Part shown: in pieces, positions 33,566 through 42,136 of the stretch
How the letters are laid out: each line of letters opens with the position of its first letter
Position numbering within the stretch: the stretch's first letter is position 1
Translations under genes and position numbers: made by a program
DNA from: CALGFH01 sp036003705
GTDB lineage: Bacteria > Actinomycetota > CALGFH01
DNA: 64,000 bases
Direction of reading: 5' to 3'
NCBI GenBank assembly: GCA_036003705.1
Contig: DASYSE010000079.1
Span: 1 to 64,000 of the forward strand
The notes under the pieces: model-generated
The model's input: the letters and a program-made list of their open reading frames with translations, nothing else
The model's database searches: none
What the model was told of the DNA's origin: nothing

Positions 33566-35209
33566 GTGAGCCAGGCCGAGGTGGTGGTGATCGGGGGCGG
33601 CCACAACGGTCTGGTCTGCGGGTGCTACCTGGCTCGAGCCGGGCTCGACGTGGTCGTGCTGGAGGCCGCCGCCACCCCCGGCGGCTGCATCCACACCGTC
33701 GACCTGCCGGACGGGCGCGGGCGGCTGGAGGTCGGCGCCTACGAGCACGGCGGCATCCGCGGCAGCGGCGTCGCCGCCGACCTGGAGCTGGAGGCCCGGT
33801 TCGGGCTCCGCTTCCACCTGCGCGACCAGGTCACCCTCGCCCCCTGCGACGACGGCACGGCATTGGCCTTCCACGCGTCGCTGGACCAGACCGTCGAATG
33901 GCTGCGACCGGTGGTCGGCGACCGCGACGCCGAGGCCTACCGGCGCTTCGCCGGCTGGGCCGAGGCCGCGGTCGCCCTGCTCCGGCAGACCGAGGACGGC
34001 CCGCCGCCGTCGCTCCGCGAGCTGGCCGCGTTGGCCGAGCCCGCCCTCGGCCCGCAGGCGGGACGGCTGCTCCAGGCATTGCTCGGGTCGGCAGCCGACC
34101 TGCTCCGGTCGGTGGTCGCCGACGAGCGCCTGCAGGGCCCGATGGCCCACTGGGCGGCCCACTCCCAGCAGTCCCCGGCCGACCCGGGCACCGGCGCGGG
34201 CGCGCTGCTGCTGGCCGGCGGGCACGGCCGACCCGCCGCCCGACCCGCCGGCGGCTCGCGGTCCACCGTCGACGCGCTGGTCCGCTGCCTGGAGGCGGCC
34301 GGCGGCCGGCTGCGCTGCGGGCTGCCGGTGACCAGGGTCGAGGTCGCCGCCGGGCGGGCGCTGGCCGTCCACGCCGGCGGCGAGCGGGTCGCGGCCACCA
34401 GGGCGGTGGTCTCGGCCGTCGACGCCAGGCGGCTGCTGCTCGGCCTGGTCGACCGGGACGCCGTGCCGCCCTGGCTGCTGGCCGAGGCCGAGCGCATCCA
34501 CGTGGGGCGGCGCAACGTCTCCGAGCTGAAGGTGGACGCGGTGCTGGCGGGCATGCCGGCGCTACCGGGGCCGCCCGGGTTCGAGCGTTCGTTCCTGCTG
34601 TCGGCCAATACGACCACCGACCTCGAGCGGGCGTTCGCCAGCATCCAGCTGGGCGAGCTGCCCGAGCGGCCGCCGCTGATGCTGGCCTTCCCGTCGACCC
34701 TCGAGGGCGGATGGGCGCCGCCTGGCCGGGCGGCACTGTGGCTGTCCACCTTCGTGCCCTGGCGCCTGGCCGCCGGGCCGTGGGACCAGGGGAGGCTGGA
34801 GCGGGCCGCCGACCACGCCTGGCGGGTCGCGGAGAAGGCGCTCGGCGCCACCCTCGAACCGGTCGAGCGGCGCCTGACCGGCCCGGTCGAGTGGGTCGCC
34901 CGTCACGGCAGCCCGCACGCCAACCCCAACCACGTCGAGATGAGCATCGACCAGCTGCTGTCGTTCCGCCCGTCGCCCAGCCTGTCCGGCTACCGCACCC
35001 CGGTCGGCGGGCTGTTCCTGACCGGCGCCGGCACCCATCCCGGCGGTGGCGTCACCGGCCTCCCCGGCCGCAACACCGCCGCCGTCGTCCTCGACGCCCT
35101 CGGCGCCGGCAGGCGGGACCGGCGCCGGCGGCTGGGCCGCCGGCTGGCCATGGTCCGCGACGCCGGCCGCGCCCTCCGAACCCTCCGAGCCGGCGGCCCC
35201 GAAGGCTAG
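33566..35209 (+). CDS. Phytoene-desaturase-like FAD oxidoreductase (PYROXD2/carotenoid-desaturase family)
   Basis: 547-residue flavoprotein. The FAD motif EVVVIGGGHNGLVCGCYLAR is followed by GLDVVVLEAAATPGGCIHT, and the C-terminal FAD signature is TPVGGLFLTGAGTHPGGGVT with GLPGRNTAAVVLDAL. This family contains carotenoid desaturases and many uncharacterised actinobacterial oxidoreductases. No carotenoid genes are nearby, so a pigment role is unsupported. GTG at 33566 with GAGGAGG 6 nt upstream. Confidence 0.87.
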   Translation: MSQAEVVVIGGGHNGLVCGCYLARAGLDVVVLEAAATPGGCIHTVDLPDGRGRLEVGAYEHGGIRGSGVAADLELEARFGLRFHLRDQVTLAPCDDGTALAFHASLDQTVEWLRPVVGDRDAEAYRRFAGWAEAAVALLRQTEDGPPPSLRELAALAEPALGPQAGRLLQALLGSAADLLRSVVADERLQGPMAHWAAHSQQSPADPGTGAGALLLAGGHGRPAARPAGGSRSTVDALVRCLEAAGGRLRCGLPVTRVEVAAGRALAVHAGGERVAATRAVVSAVDARRLLLGLVDRDAVPPWLLAEAERIHVGRRNVSELKVDAVLAGMPALPGPPGFERSFLLSANTTTDLERAFASIQLGELPERPPLMLAFPSTLEGGWAPPGRAALWLSTFVPWRLAAGPWDQGRLERAADHAWRVAEKALGATLEPVERRLTGPVEWVARHGSPHANPNHVEMSIDQLLSFRPSPSLSGYRTPVGGLFLTGAGTHPGGGVTGLPGRNTAAVVLDALGAGRRDRRRRLGRRLAMVRDAGRALRTLRAGGPEG

Positions 35210-35229
35210 CGGCGCCGCCTGCGGCGCCG

Positions 35230-35345
35230 GCCCCTGCCCTGCCCTCCCGCCAGGGCTCGATCACCAGCTGGCTGGCGGGACCGCCGACCCGGGTGTGCAC
35301 CAGCTCGGTGACCTCCACCCGGAACAGGTGGGCCGCGATGCCGGC
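35230..35345 (-). pseudogene. C-terminal remnant of a PPOX/F420-dependent flavin-fold protein
   Basis: In the gap after the flavoprotein gene the minus strand reads AAHLFRVEVTELVHTRVGGP and ASQLVIEPWREG. This resembles the C-terminus of actinobacterial pyridoxamine-oxidase-like F420 proteins, which end in a similar VTEVVHTRVG...HLVIE.W.EG block. There is no N-terminal part. The next gene upstream on that strand ends 5 bp away. Confidence 0.45.
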
Positions 35346-35349
35346 AGGT

Positions 35350-36708
35350 CTACGGGCCGGCGAGGCGGGAGAGGCCACCCAGCCCGGCGCGGGTGACCAG
35401 CTCGGCGGCCAGTGGCCGGCTGGCCTCGACCAGCGCGCCGAGATCGTGGTCGACCAGCGCACCGTCGGCGACCCGGCGCCGGCCGTCGACCCAGACGTCG
35501 GCCACGTCGGCCGGGGAGGCGCAGTAGACGACCTGCTGGCGGGGGTCGTGGACGTTGGCGAGGCCGGGCCGGTCGGCCCGCAGCCGGACCAGGTCGGCCC
35601 GCTTCCCCGGCTCGAGGCTGCCGACCAGGCCGTCCAGGCCGAGCGCCGCGGCCCCCTCGACGGTGGCCATGGCGAGCACGTCCCCGGCGGTCATGGCGGC
35701 CGGGTCCAGCCGGGCCACCTTCTGGAGCAGGGCGGCCGCCTTGACGGCCTCCAGCATGTTCTGGCTGTCGTTGGAGGCGGCGCCGTCGGTGCCGATGCCG
35801 ACCGGGATGCCGGCCTGGCGCAGGGCCGGCACCGGGCAGACCCCTGAGCCGAGGATCATGTTGGCCACCGGGTTGTGGACGGCGCTGACCCCGGCGGCGG
35901 CCAGGGCGGCGATCTCGGCCTCGCGCAGCCAGATGCAGTGGGCGGCCAGCAGCGGCACCTCGAGCAGCCCGACCCTGGCGGCACGCTCGGCGCTGGTCCC
36001 GCCCCAGCGCAGCCGCGCCTGCACCACCTCCTCCCTGACCTCGGCCAGGTGGGTGTGGACCGCCCAGCCGTGCCGCCTGGCCTCGGCGGCCGAGGCGGCC
36101 AGCAGCTCGTCACTCTGGCCGAGCAGGGTGCCGACGCCGAGGCGGAACCCGACCAGGTCGGTGGCGGCGCAGCGCTCGGCCAGGGCCTGGTGCTCGTCGA
36201 GGAAGGCGGCCACCGGCTGGGGGTCGAGGGCGTCCTCGGCCCCGAACGCGACCAGCCCGCGCAGGCCCATCGCCTCCAGCCCGTCCACCGCCCCCAGGCT
36301 GGCCAGGGAGCCCATGTTGGTGTGGCAGAACATGTCGTTGACGCAGGTGACCCCCGACAGCAGCAGCTCCGCGCCCTTGAGCATGGCCCCCACCATGGCC
36401 ATCTCCCTGGTCAGGTGGCTGCCGGCGGGGCCGACGAGACGGATGATCCATTCGAACAGGGTGAGGTCCTCGCCCATGCCGGGGATCAGCGCCTCCGACA
36501 GGTGGGTGTGGGCGTTGACCATCCCCGGCACTACCAGCCCACGGTCGTCGCCGACCACCTCGGCGTCCGGGAACCGCCGTGCCATCTCGTCGAAGTCGCC
36601 GACGGCCATGATCTGGCCGCCGGCGAAGGCGACCGCTCCGCCGTCGAGATCGCCGGCCGGTCCCATGGTCAGCACATGCCTGCCGCGGACAACGCTGAGC
36701 TCGCTCAC
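35350..36708 (-). CDS. Amidohydrolase (TrzN/8-oxoguanine- or guanine-deaminase-like)
   Basis: 452-residue metal-dependent hydrolase. The first metal pair is in GMVNAHTHLSEALIPGMGED, the third His in AVHTHLAEVREEV, the fourth in LAAHCIWLREAEI and the metal Asp in VGIGTDGAASNDSQNMLEAV. This motif set is that of the ATZ/TRZ and nucleobase deaminase group, which removes amino or chloro groups from N-heterocycles. GTG at 36708 has GAGGAG 6 nt upstream. It diverges from the ABC importer operon over 150 bp that contain an inverted repeat, so co-regulation is likely. Confidence 0.9.
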   Translation of the reverse strand: MSELSVVRGRHVLTMGPAGDLDGGAVAFAGGQIMAVGDFDEMARRFPDAEVVGDDRGLVVPGMVNAHTHLSEALIPGMGEDLTLFEWIIRLVGPAGSHLTREMAMVGAMLKGAELLLSGVTCVNDMFCHTNMGSLASLGAVDGLEAMGLRGLVAFGAEDALDPQPVAAFLDEHQALAERCAATDLVGFRLGVGTLLGQSDELLAASAAEARRHGWAVHTHLAEVREEVVQARLRWGGTSAERAARVGLLEVPLLAAHCIWLREAEIAALAAAGVSAVHNPVANMILGSGVCPVPALRQAGIPVGIGTDGAASNDSQNMLEAVKAAALLQKVARLDPAAMTAGDVLAMATVEGAAALGLDGLVGSLEPGKRADLVRLRADRPGLANVHDPRQQVVYCASPADVADVWVDGRRRVADGALVDHDLGALVEASRPLAAELVTRAGLGGLSRLAGP

Positions 36709-36730
36709 CGGCAACTCCTCGGGACGCGGC

Positions 36731-36766
36731 GGCGGTTGACACCGCCTTCGGGCCCAGGGAACTATT
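36731..36766 (+). promoter_or_regulatory. Candidate promoter with operator-like inverted repeat over the -35
   Basis: GGCGGT-TGAC-ACCGCC (36731-36746) is a perfect 6-bp inverted repeat with a 4-nt centre, and TTGACA (36736-36741) lies within it. A weak -10 (AACTAT, 36760-36765) follows at 18 bp. The position, between the amidohydrolase and the importer operon, suits a repressor or activator acting on both. Confidence 0.45.
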
Positions 36767-36858
36767 GGGCCAGCATTCCCTAATTTACAAAGATGCCTGT
36801 GATGTGCGCATGGGTCCGCAATGCAGCGATCAGCTTGTCGACGCGAGGGCGGGCCTAG

Positions 36859-37635
36859 TTGGCCGAGTCGAGCCCGGTCGATGCTTCGTCCACTGCGTCG
36901 CATGCCGCACCGATCCTGAGCTTCAGGGGCGTCGGCAAGCGATTCCCTGACGGGACGACGGCGCTGGACGGCGTCGACTTCCGGGTCCCGGCCGGCGAGT
37001 TCGTCAGCGTCGTCGGTCCGTCGGGTTGCGGGAAGAGCACCCTGCTGCGCATCGCCTCCGGCCTCAGCCAGGTGAGCGCGGGGGCCTTGCAGGTCAACAC
37101 CGACAAGATCGGCTACGTGTTCCAGGACCCGACGCTGCTGCCCTGGCGGACCGTCCAGGGAAACGTGGAGCTGTTCGCCGAGCTGCGCCGCCTGCCAAGG
37201 GACGAGCGCCGCCGCCGCGCCAACGACGCGATCAAGCTGGTCGGCCTGAGCGACTTCGCCGGCCACCGCCCGCGTGCCCTGTCCGGCGGCATGCGCATGC
37301 GCGTCTCGCTGGCCCGGTCGCTGACCCTCCAGCCGGAGCTGTTCCTGTTCGACGAGCCGTTCGGGGCACTGGACGAGATCGCCAGGGAGCGGCTCAACGA
37401 CGAGCTGCTGCACCTGTACCTCACCCAGCGGTTCACCGCCCTGTTCGTGACCCACTCGGTGATGGAAGCGGTCTTCATGTCCACCCGGGTGCTGGTGATG
37501 TCGGGCCGGCCCGGGCGGGTCCGGCGCGACTTCGCCGTCCCGTTCGAGTACCCCCGCTCGCCCCGGCTGCGGTTCGAAGAGCGGTTCGCTCGCCTGGCCG
37601 GCCAGGTGTCGGCATACCTGCGGGAGGGCGGATGA
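36859..37635 (+). CDS. ABC transporter ATPase (nitrate/sulfonate/taurine type)
   Basis: 258-residue ATPase of the SsuB/TauB/NrtD family. Walker A is VVGPSGCGKSTLLRIASGLS, the Q-loop is VFQDPTLLPWRTV, the signature is RALSGGMRMRVSLARSL and Walker B is LFLFDEPFGALDEIARERLN, followed by the H-loop FVTHSVMEAVFMSTRVLVMS. It powers the permease encoded next, whose start overlaps its stop (ATGA). TTG start at 36859. Confidence 0.93.
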   Translation: MAESSPVDASSTASHAAPILSFRGVGKRFPDGTTALDGVDFRVPAGEFVSVVGPSGCGKSTLLRIASGLSQVSAGALQVNTDKIGYVFQDPTLLPWRTVQGNVELFAELRRLPRDERRRRANDAIKLVGLSDFAGHRPRALSGGMRMRVSLARSLTLQPELFLFDEPFGALDEIARERLNDELLHLYLTQRFTALFVTHSVMEAVFMSTRVLVMSGRPGRVRRDFAVPFEYPRSPRLRFEERFARLAGQVSAYLREGG

Positions 37636-38513
37636 GCGTCGACACCGACCTCACCGGGCCCAACGAGGCGACCGCGCGGGGGCCGCTGGCGGCAACCTCA
37701 CGGGTGGCGCCGCCCGGGCGCGGAGGCTGGCTGGCGTCCTGGGGTCCTCCGGGGTTGGTGTTGGTGGCCGTGCTCGGCGTCTGGTACGGGGTCAGCTACC
37801 TGCTGCTGGATGCGCAACGCCGGTTCCTGGTCCCACCACCGCACGACGTGGTCCAGGTCAGCTTCCTCGACTCGTTCAACCTCAGGGAGCTGCTGGACGC
37901 GCTGTGGCTGTCCACCCGGGTGGCCTTCACCGGCCTGGCGATCGCGATCGTCATCGGGCTGGCCCTCGCCATCGCGATGAGCCGGGCCAAGTGGATCGAA
38001 CGCTCGCTCTACCCCTACGCGGTCCTGACCCAGACCGTCCCCATCCTGGCCTGCGTGCCGCTGTTCGGCTTCTGGTTCGGCTTCGGCTCGTTCAGCCGGG
38101 TGCTGGTCGTTGTCATCTTCGCGATCTTCCCGATCGTCGCCAACACGCTGTTCGGCCTGCAGTCGGTGCAGCAGGAGCACCACGACCTGTTCACCCTGCA
38201 CGGCGCCAACCGCCTCACCCGGATGTGGAAGCTGCAGTTCCCGGCCGCCCTGCCGTCGATCTTCACCGGGCTGCGGATCTCCGCCGGCCTGGCGGTCATC
38301 GGGGCGATCGTCGGCGACTTCTTCTTCAAGCAGGGCAACCCCGGGATCGGCATCCTGATCGACCGCTACCAGTCCAGATTGCAGTCCGAGCAGATGGTCG
38401 GGGCGATCATCCTGTCCTCGCTGCTCGGCATCGTGGTGTTCTGGTTCTTCGGCTTCCTCGCCCGCCGGGTGGTCGGAAGCTGGCACGAGTCCGCCGGTGG
38501 GCTCGACACATAG
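37632..38513 (+). CDS. ABC transporter permease (nitrate/sulfonate/taurine type)
   Basis: 293 residues. After a ~30-residue hydrophilic lead, about six membrane helices run from LVLVAVLGVWYGVSYLLLD to LLGIVVFWFFGFLARRVVGS. The EAA-type coupling loop reads HHDLFTLHGANRLTRMWKLQ, then FPAALPSIFTGLRIS, as in SsuC/ThiX permeases. Translationally coupled to the ATPase gene; the binding lipoprotein gene follows after 21 bp. Confidence 0.93.
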   Translation: MSVDTDLTGPNEATARGPLAATSRVAPPGRGGWLASWGPPGLVLVAVLGVWYGVSYLLLDAQRRFLVPPPHDVVQVSFLDSFNLRELLDALWLSTRVAFTGLAIAIVIGLALAIAMSRAKWIERSLYPYAVLTQTVPILACVPLFGFWFGFGSFSRVLVVVIFAIFPIVANTLFGLQSVQQEHHDLFTLHGANRLTRMWKLQFPAALPSIFTGLRISAGLAVIGAIVGDFFFKQGNPGIGILIDRYQSRLQSEQMVGAIILSSLLGIVVFWFFGFLARRVVGSWHESAGGLDT

Positions 38514-38534
38514 GAACGACTAGGAGGAGCGCAG

Positions 38535-39704
38535 GTGCCCAGACTTCGCCTCGGCATGATCGTCCTGCTGGCGGCCGCCCTGGCCGCGGCCGGCTGCACC
38601 TTCGGCGACGACCAGCCGGCGACCAGGCCGGCGTCCGGCGCGGCGTCGGCAGGCGACAGGCTCAACCTGAAGGGGGTCTGCCCCGACCCGATCGTGGTCC
38701 AGACCGACTGGTTCCCCGAGACCGAGTACGGGGTCTACTACCACCTGCTCGGCCCCAACCCGAAGGTCGACACCGGGCGCAAGCGGGTGAGCGGGCCACT
38801 GTTCGCCGAGGGCAGGAACACCGGGGTCCAGATCGAGGTGCGCACCGGCGGCCCGGCGACCGATTTCAAGCTGGTCTCCGAGCAGATGTACACCGACAAG
38901 AGCATCACCCTCGGCCAGGTCAACACCGACGAGGCGATCCGGTTCGCCTCCACGCAGCCGACGCTGGCGGTGGCGGCGCCCATGGAGATCAGCCCGTTCA
39001 TGATCATGTGGGACCCGGGGACCTACCCGGAGTTCAACATCATCGCCGACATCGGGCAGAACCCCGATGCCAAGGTCCTCTACTTCAAGGGCGACACCTA
39101 CATGGACTACCTGATCGGCTCGGGCATCCTCCGCAAGAGCCAGGTCGACCCGTCCTACGACGGCGACTCGAAGCGGTTCGTCGCCGCCAAGGGCGCCACC
39201 ACCCAGGCCGGGTTCGCCACCTCCGAGCCGTACATCTACGCCAACGACCTCCCGGCGTGGAACAAGCGGCTGGACTACGCGCTGGTCAACGACACGGGCT
39301 ACCCGTTCTACCCTCAGGCGCTGGTGATCCGCGCGGCCGACAAGCAGCGGCTCGCCCCGTGCCTGGAGAAGCTGGTCCCGATCGTCCAGCGCGCCCAGGT
39401 CGACTTCCTGAAGAATCCCGGGAAGACCAACGCGCTCATCATCAAGACGGTCGCGGACTACAACGACTTCTGGACGTACTCGCCCGGCCTTGCCGACTAC
39501 GCCATCGGCAAGATGCGCCTGGACTTCGTCAACAACGGTGCCGACCGCACGCTCGGGAACTTCGAGGTCGGCCGGATCCAGCGCCTGATCGACATCGTGA
39601 CGCCGATCCTGGTCGGCCAGCGGCAGCCGACGAAACCGGGACTGCGGCCACAGGACCTGTACACCAACGAGTTCATCGATCCGAGCATTGGAGTTGGCCC
39701 ATGA
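38535..39704 (+). CDS. ABC transporter substrate-binding lipoprotein, copy 1
   Basis: 389 residues. The signal peptide ends in the lipobox LAAAGC. The mature part is an NMT1/SsuA-like type-2 binding protein: PIVVQTDWFPETEYGVYYHL, ITLGQVNTDEAIRFAS, and SPFMIMWDPGTYPEFNIIAD. Two conserved Cys (CPDPIV; RLAPCLEKL) could pair. It is larger than typical SsuA/TauA (~320) and the ligand is unknown. A second copy with very similar protein and stretches of identical DNA lies at 45897. GTG start; stop overlaps the oxygenase gene (ATGA), so it is coupled to it. Confidence 0.9.
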   Translation: MPRLRLGMIVLLAAALAAAGCTFGDDQPATRPASGAASAGDRLNLKGVCPDPIVVQTDWFPETEYGVYYHLLGPNPKVDTGRKRVSGPLFAEGRNTGVQIEVRTGGPATDFKLVSEQMYTDKSITLGQVNTDEAIRFASTQPTLAVAAPMEISPFMIMWDPGTYPEFNIIADIGQNPDAKVLYFKGDTYMDYLIGSGILRKSQVDPSYDGDSKRFVAAKGATTQAGFATSEPYIYANDLPAWNKRLDYALVNDTGYPFYPQALVIRAADKQRLAPCLEKLVPIVQRAQVDFLKNPGKTNALIIKTVADYNDFWTYSPGLADYAIGKMRLDFVNNGADRTLGNFEVGRIQRLIDIVTPILVGQRQPTKPGLRPQDLYTNEFIDPSIGVGP

Positions 39705-40753
39705 CCCCGAAGATCGCGCCCTCCCTGCGGGCCGCGCGCATCCCGGTGGAGCAGATTCCCGTGGTGGATTTCGAGCCGTTCCTCGGCGGCGGACCAGAGC
39801 AGCGCAAGCAGGCCGCGCTCGAGCTGGCCGCGGCCTTCCGCAACGTCGGCTTCGCCTACCTGGCCGGCCACGGGGTGGGCCAGGAGCTCATCGACCGGAC
39901 CTTCGCCGAGGCCGGCCGGTTCTTCGCCCTCCCGCGGGAGAAGAAGGCGGAGGTGGCGGTGGAGAAGTCGTCCTGCGACCGCGGCTGGTTCGACATCGGC
40001 ATGGAGAACCTCGACCCCGACAAGCAGGAGGAGGGGGACCTCAAGCAGGGCTACCGGATCGGCAACGACCTCGACCTCGACCACCCGCTGGTCCGCAGAG
40101 GACTCCCGTTCCACGGCCCCAACCAGTGGCCGACGGAGGTGCCGGGCTTCCGGGAGGCGATGGAGGAGTACTTCGAGGCCGTGCACGGCCTCGCCAGCCA
40201 GGTGACGCACGCCATCGCCATCGCCCTCGAGCTGCCAGAGGACTACTTCGACGCCTGGTTCACCACCCCCATGGTGATCATGAGCCCCCTGCACTACCCG
40301 CCCCAGAGCGGGTCGGAGTCGGGGGAGATCAGCGAGGCGCGCATCGGCGCCGGTGCCCATTCCGACTACGGCTGCCTGGCCCTGCTGGCCCAGGACGACC
40401 GAGGCGGGTTGCAGGTTCGCAACGCGGCCGGGCAGTGGATCGACGCCAAGCCGGTCCCGGGGGTGTTCGTGGTCAACGTCGGTGACATGCTGGCCCGCTG
40501 GACCAACGACCTGTTCCCCCCGACGCTGCACCGGGTCATCAACACCTCAGGGGCTGAGCGCCAGTCCATCCCCTTCTTCTACGACCCGAACCACGACGCC
40601 CCCGTCGAGGTCATCCCGACCTGCCTCGCCGATGGCGAGGAGCCGCGGTACCCGCCGACGACCTCGCTGGCCCACCTCCAGGAGCGGTTCGGCGCGACCC
40701 TGCCCTACCTGGACGAGTCCCTGGTCGACTCGGAGACCAAGCGGTCGACCTGA
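39701..40753 (+). CDS. Isopenicillin-N-synthase-family 2-oxoglutarate/Fe(II) oxygenase
   Basis: 350 residues. The N-terminal DIOX_N part has VVDFEPFLGGGPEQRKQAAL and VGFAYLAGHGVGQELIDRTF. The C-terminal jelly roll shows the metal triad His-x-Asp in GAGAHSDYGCLALLAQD and His in TLHRVINTSG, plus the 2-oxoglutarate-binding R-x-S in ERQSIPFFYDPN. It is co-translated with an importer lipoprotein, so it probably hydroxylates or demethylates the imported compound, much as TauD does for taurine; that is inference. Confidence 0.92.
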   Translation: MTPKIAPSLRAARIPVEQIPVVDFEPFLGGGPEQRKQAALELAAAFRNVGFAYLAGHGVGQELIDRTFAEAGRFFALPREKKAEVAVEKSSCDRGWFDIGMENLDPDKQEEGDLKQGYRIGNDLDLDHPLVRRGLPFHGPNQWPTEVPGFREAMEEYFEAVHGLASQVTHAIAIALELPEDYFDAWFTTPMVIMSPLHYPPQSGSESGEISEARIGAGAHSDYGCLALLAQDDRGGLQVRNAAGQWIDAKPVPGVFVVNVGDMLARWTNDLFPPTLHRVINTSGAERQSIPFFYDPNHDAPVEVIPTCLADGEEPRYPPTTSLAHLQERFGATLPYLDESLVDSETKRST

Positions 40754-40762
40754 GCAGGCCGG

Positions 40763-42037
40763 TCAGCGACGCGGCCAGACCGCCGGCGCCTGCTGCAGCT
40801 CCTGCGGGAAGACGACGCGGAACAGTCCGTTGACCCGCTGCTCGACCACGCCGCTGGCGGCGACGTTCTGGTGGGAGGCGGCGTCGAAGCGGACCCCGCT
40901 CCACGGCATGATCATCTCCCGGCCGGGGATGTCGAGGTTGAGCAGCGCGGCCCGCACCCGCTGTGGGTCGATCGAGCCGGCGTTGTCGATCGCCTCGGCC
41001 AGGACGAGCACGGCAGTGAACGCCCCGGCCGCGGTCTCGCTCATCGGCTGGTTGAACTTCGCCTCGTACAGGTCCATCACCGGCTTGGCGGTCGGGTTGC
41101 GGCTGGCGATCTCCCGCGACCATGCGGTGCTGGACAGCAGGCCCTCGCCGTCCGACCCGGTGGCGCCCAGCACGGTCGACTGGAGGAACCCGGCGCCGAA
41201 GGCAAGGATCCCGGGCGGCGAGTAGTGAGCCTGCCCGAACGCCTTGATCAGCCTGGCGGCGGTGCCGGGGGTCGAGGCGATGACGAACACCGCGTCCGGC
41301 CGCTGGCCTCCGTCCCGGAGCTGTGCCACCGCCGCCACGGGATTGCCGATCTTCGGGTCGAACCGGACCTGGCCGACCAGCTGGAAGCCGCCCTCCTCGG
41401 CCAGCTCGGTGGTCAGGTTGCGGACGACGTTGCCCGGCTGGTCGTCGGTGTAGAGCAGGGCGATCTTCTTCACTCCGGCGCCGGGGGCCTGCCCGAGCGC
41501 GGAGAAGAACGCCTCGCCGAACATCCGGTCGGTCGGCCCGGTGCGGAAGAACCAGTCGAGCCCTCGTTCGGTCAGGTACCCGGCCGGGCTGTCGCCGTTC
41601 ACGAACGGGATGCGCAGCCGCTCCGTCCGTTGGCTGGCGACCTCGGTCACGACCGTGTCGTAGGCTCCGACCAGGCCGACCACCCCCTCCTGGGAGACCA
41701 GCCGGGCCGCCTCGGTGGCACCGACCTCAGGCCTGCTCTGGGTGTCGCCGGAGACGATGGTGAGCTTGGCGCCTCCGAGCCCGGCCAGCCCGGCGGTCCC
41801 GACCCCCGCCAGCGGCACCGACCCTTCCTCCCCGTTGACCAGCCCACGCGCCAGCTCGGCGCCGCGCAGCGCGTCGGCCCCGGCGGCCGCGCTCGCCCCC
41901 GAGCGCGGCGCCAGCACCCCGATCCGGACCTCGCGCACCGAGCTCGAACCGGGCTCCGGCTCCGACGCGGTGCAGGCGGCAACCGACAGGACCACGGCGA
42001 CCAGCGCCGTCCGAGACAAGCAGCGCATCCTTGACAT
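40763..42037 (-). CDS. Type-1 periplasmic-binding lipoprotein (branched-chain amino-acid/amide type)
   Basis: 424 residues. The signal peptide ends in the lipobox LSVAAC. The Peripla_BP_6 fold shows VREVRIGVLAPRSGASAAAG, GLVGAYDTVVTEVASQRTER, IPFVNGDSPAGYLT and KKIALLYTDDQPGNVVRNL. These bind amino acids, amides or urea. No permease of that class is present; instead the gene diverges from the NIT-domain kinase gene over about 100 bp, so it may deliver ligand to the sensor. Of several starts, the ATG at 42037 has GGGAG about 11 nt upstream and gives a proper signal peptide. Confidence 0.88.
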   Translation of the reverse strand: MSRMRCLSRTALVAVVLSVAACTASEPEPGSSSVREVRIGVLAPRSGASAAAGADALRGAELARGLVNGEEGSVPLAGVGTAGLAGLGGAKLTIVSGDTQSRPEVGATEAARLVSQEGVVGLVGAYDTVVTEVASQRTERLRIPFVNGDSPAGYLTERGLDWFFRTGPTDRMFGEAFFSALGQAPGAGVKKIALLYTDDQPGNVVRNLTTELAEEGGFQLVGQVRFDPKIGNPVAAVAQLRDGGQRPDAVFVIASTPGTAARLIKAFGQAHYSPPGILAFGAGFLQSTVLGATGSDGEGLLSSTAWSREIASRNPTAKPVMDLYEAKFNQPMSETAAGAFTAVLVLAEAIDNAGSIDPQRVRAALLNLDIPGREMIMPWSGVRFDAASHQNVAASGVVEQRVNGLFRVVFPQELQQAPAVWPRR

Positions 42038-42083
42038 CTCTCGCAAGGCTCCCAGCTGAGGACGGATGTGGGCAGGCTGGCTG

Positions 42084-42091
42084 AGTATAAT
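42084..42091. promoter_or_regulatory. Overlapping divergent -10 elements
   Basis: TATAAT (42086-42091) faces the kinase gene and TATACT, on the other strand over 42084-42089, faces the binding-protein gene. No good -35 is seen for either. The overlap means the two promoters cannot be occupied at once. Confidence 0.5.
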
Positions 42092-42136
42092 CCGGCGCCA
42101 GCCGGCATCCTGCGAGAGAGGTAGTGAAACCCTGGT

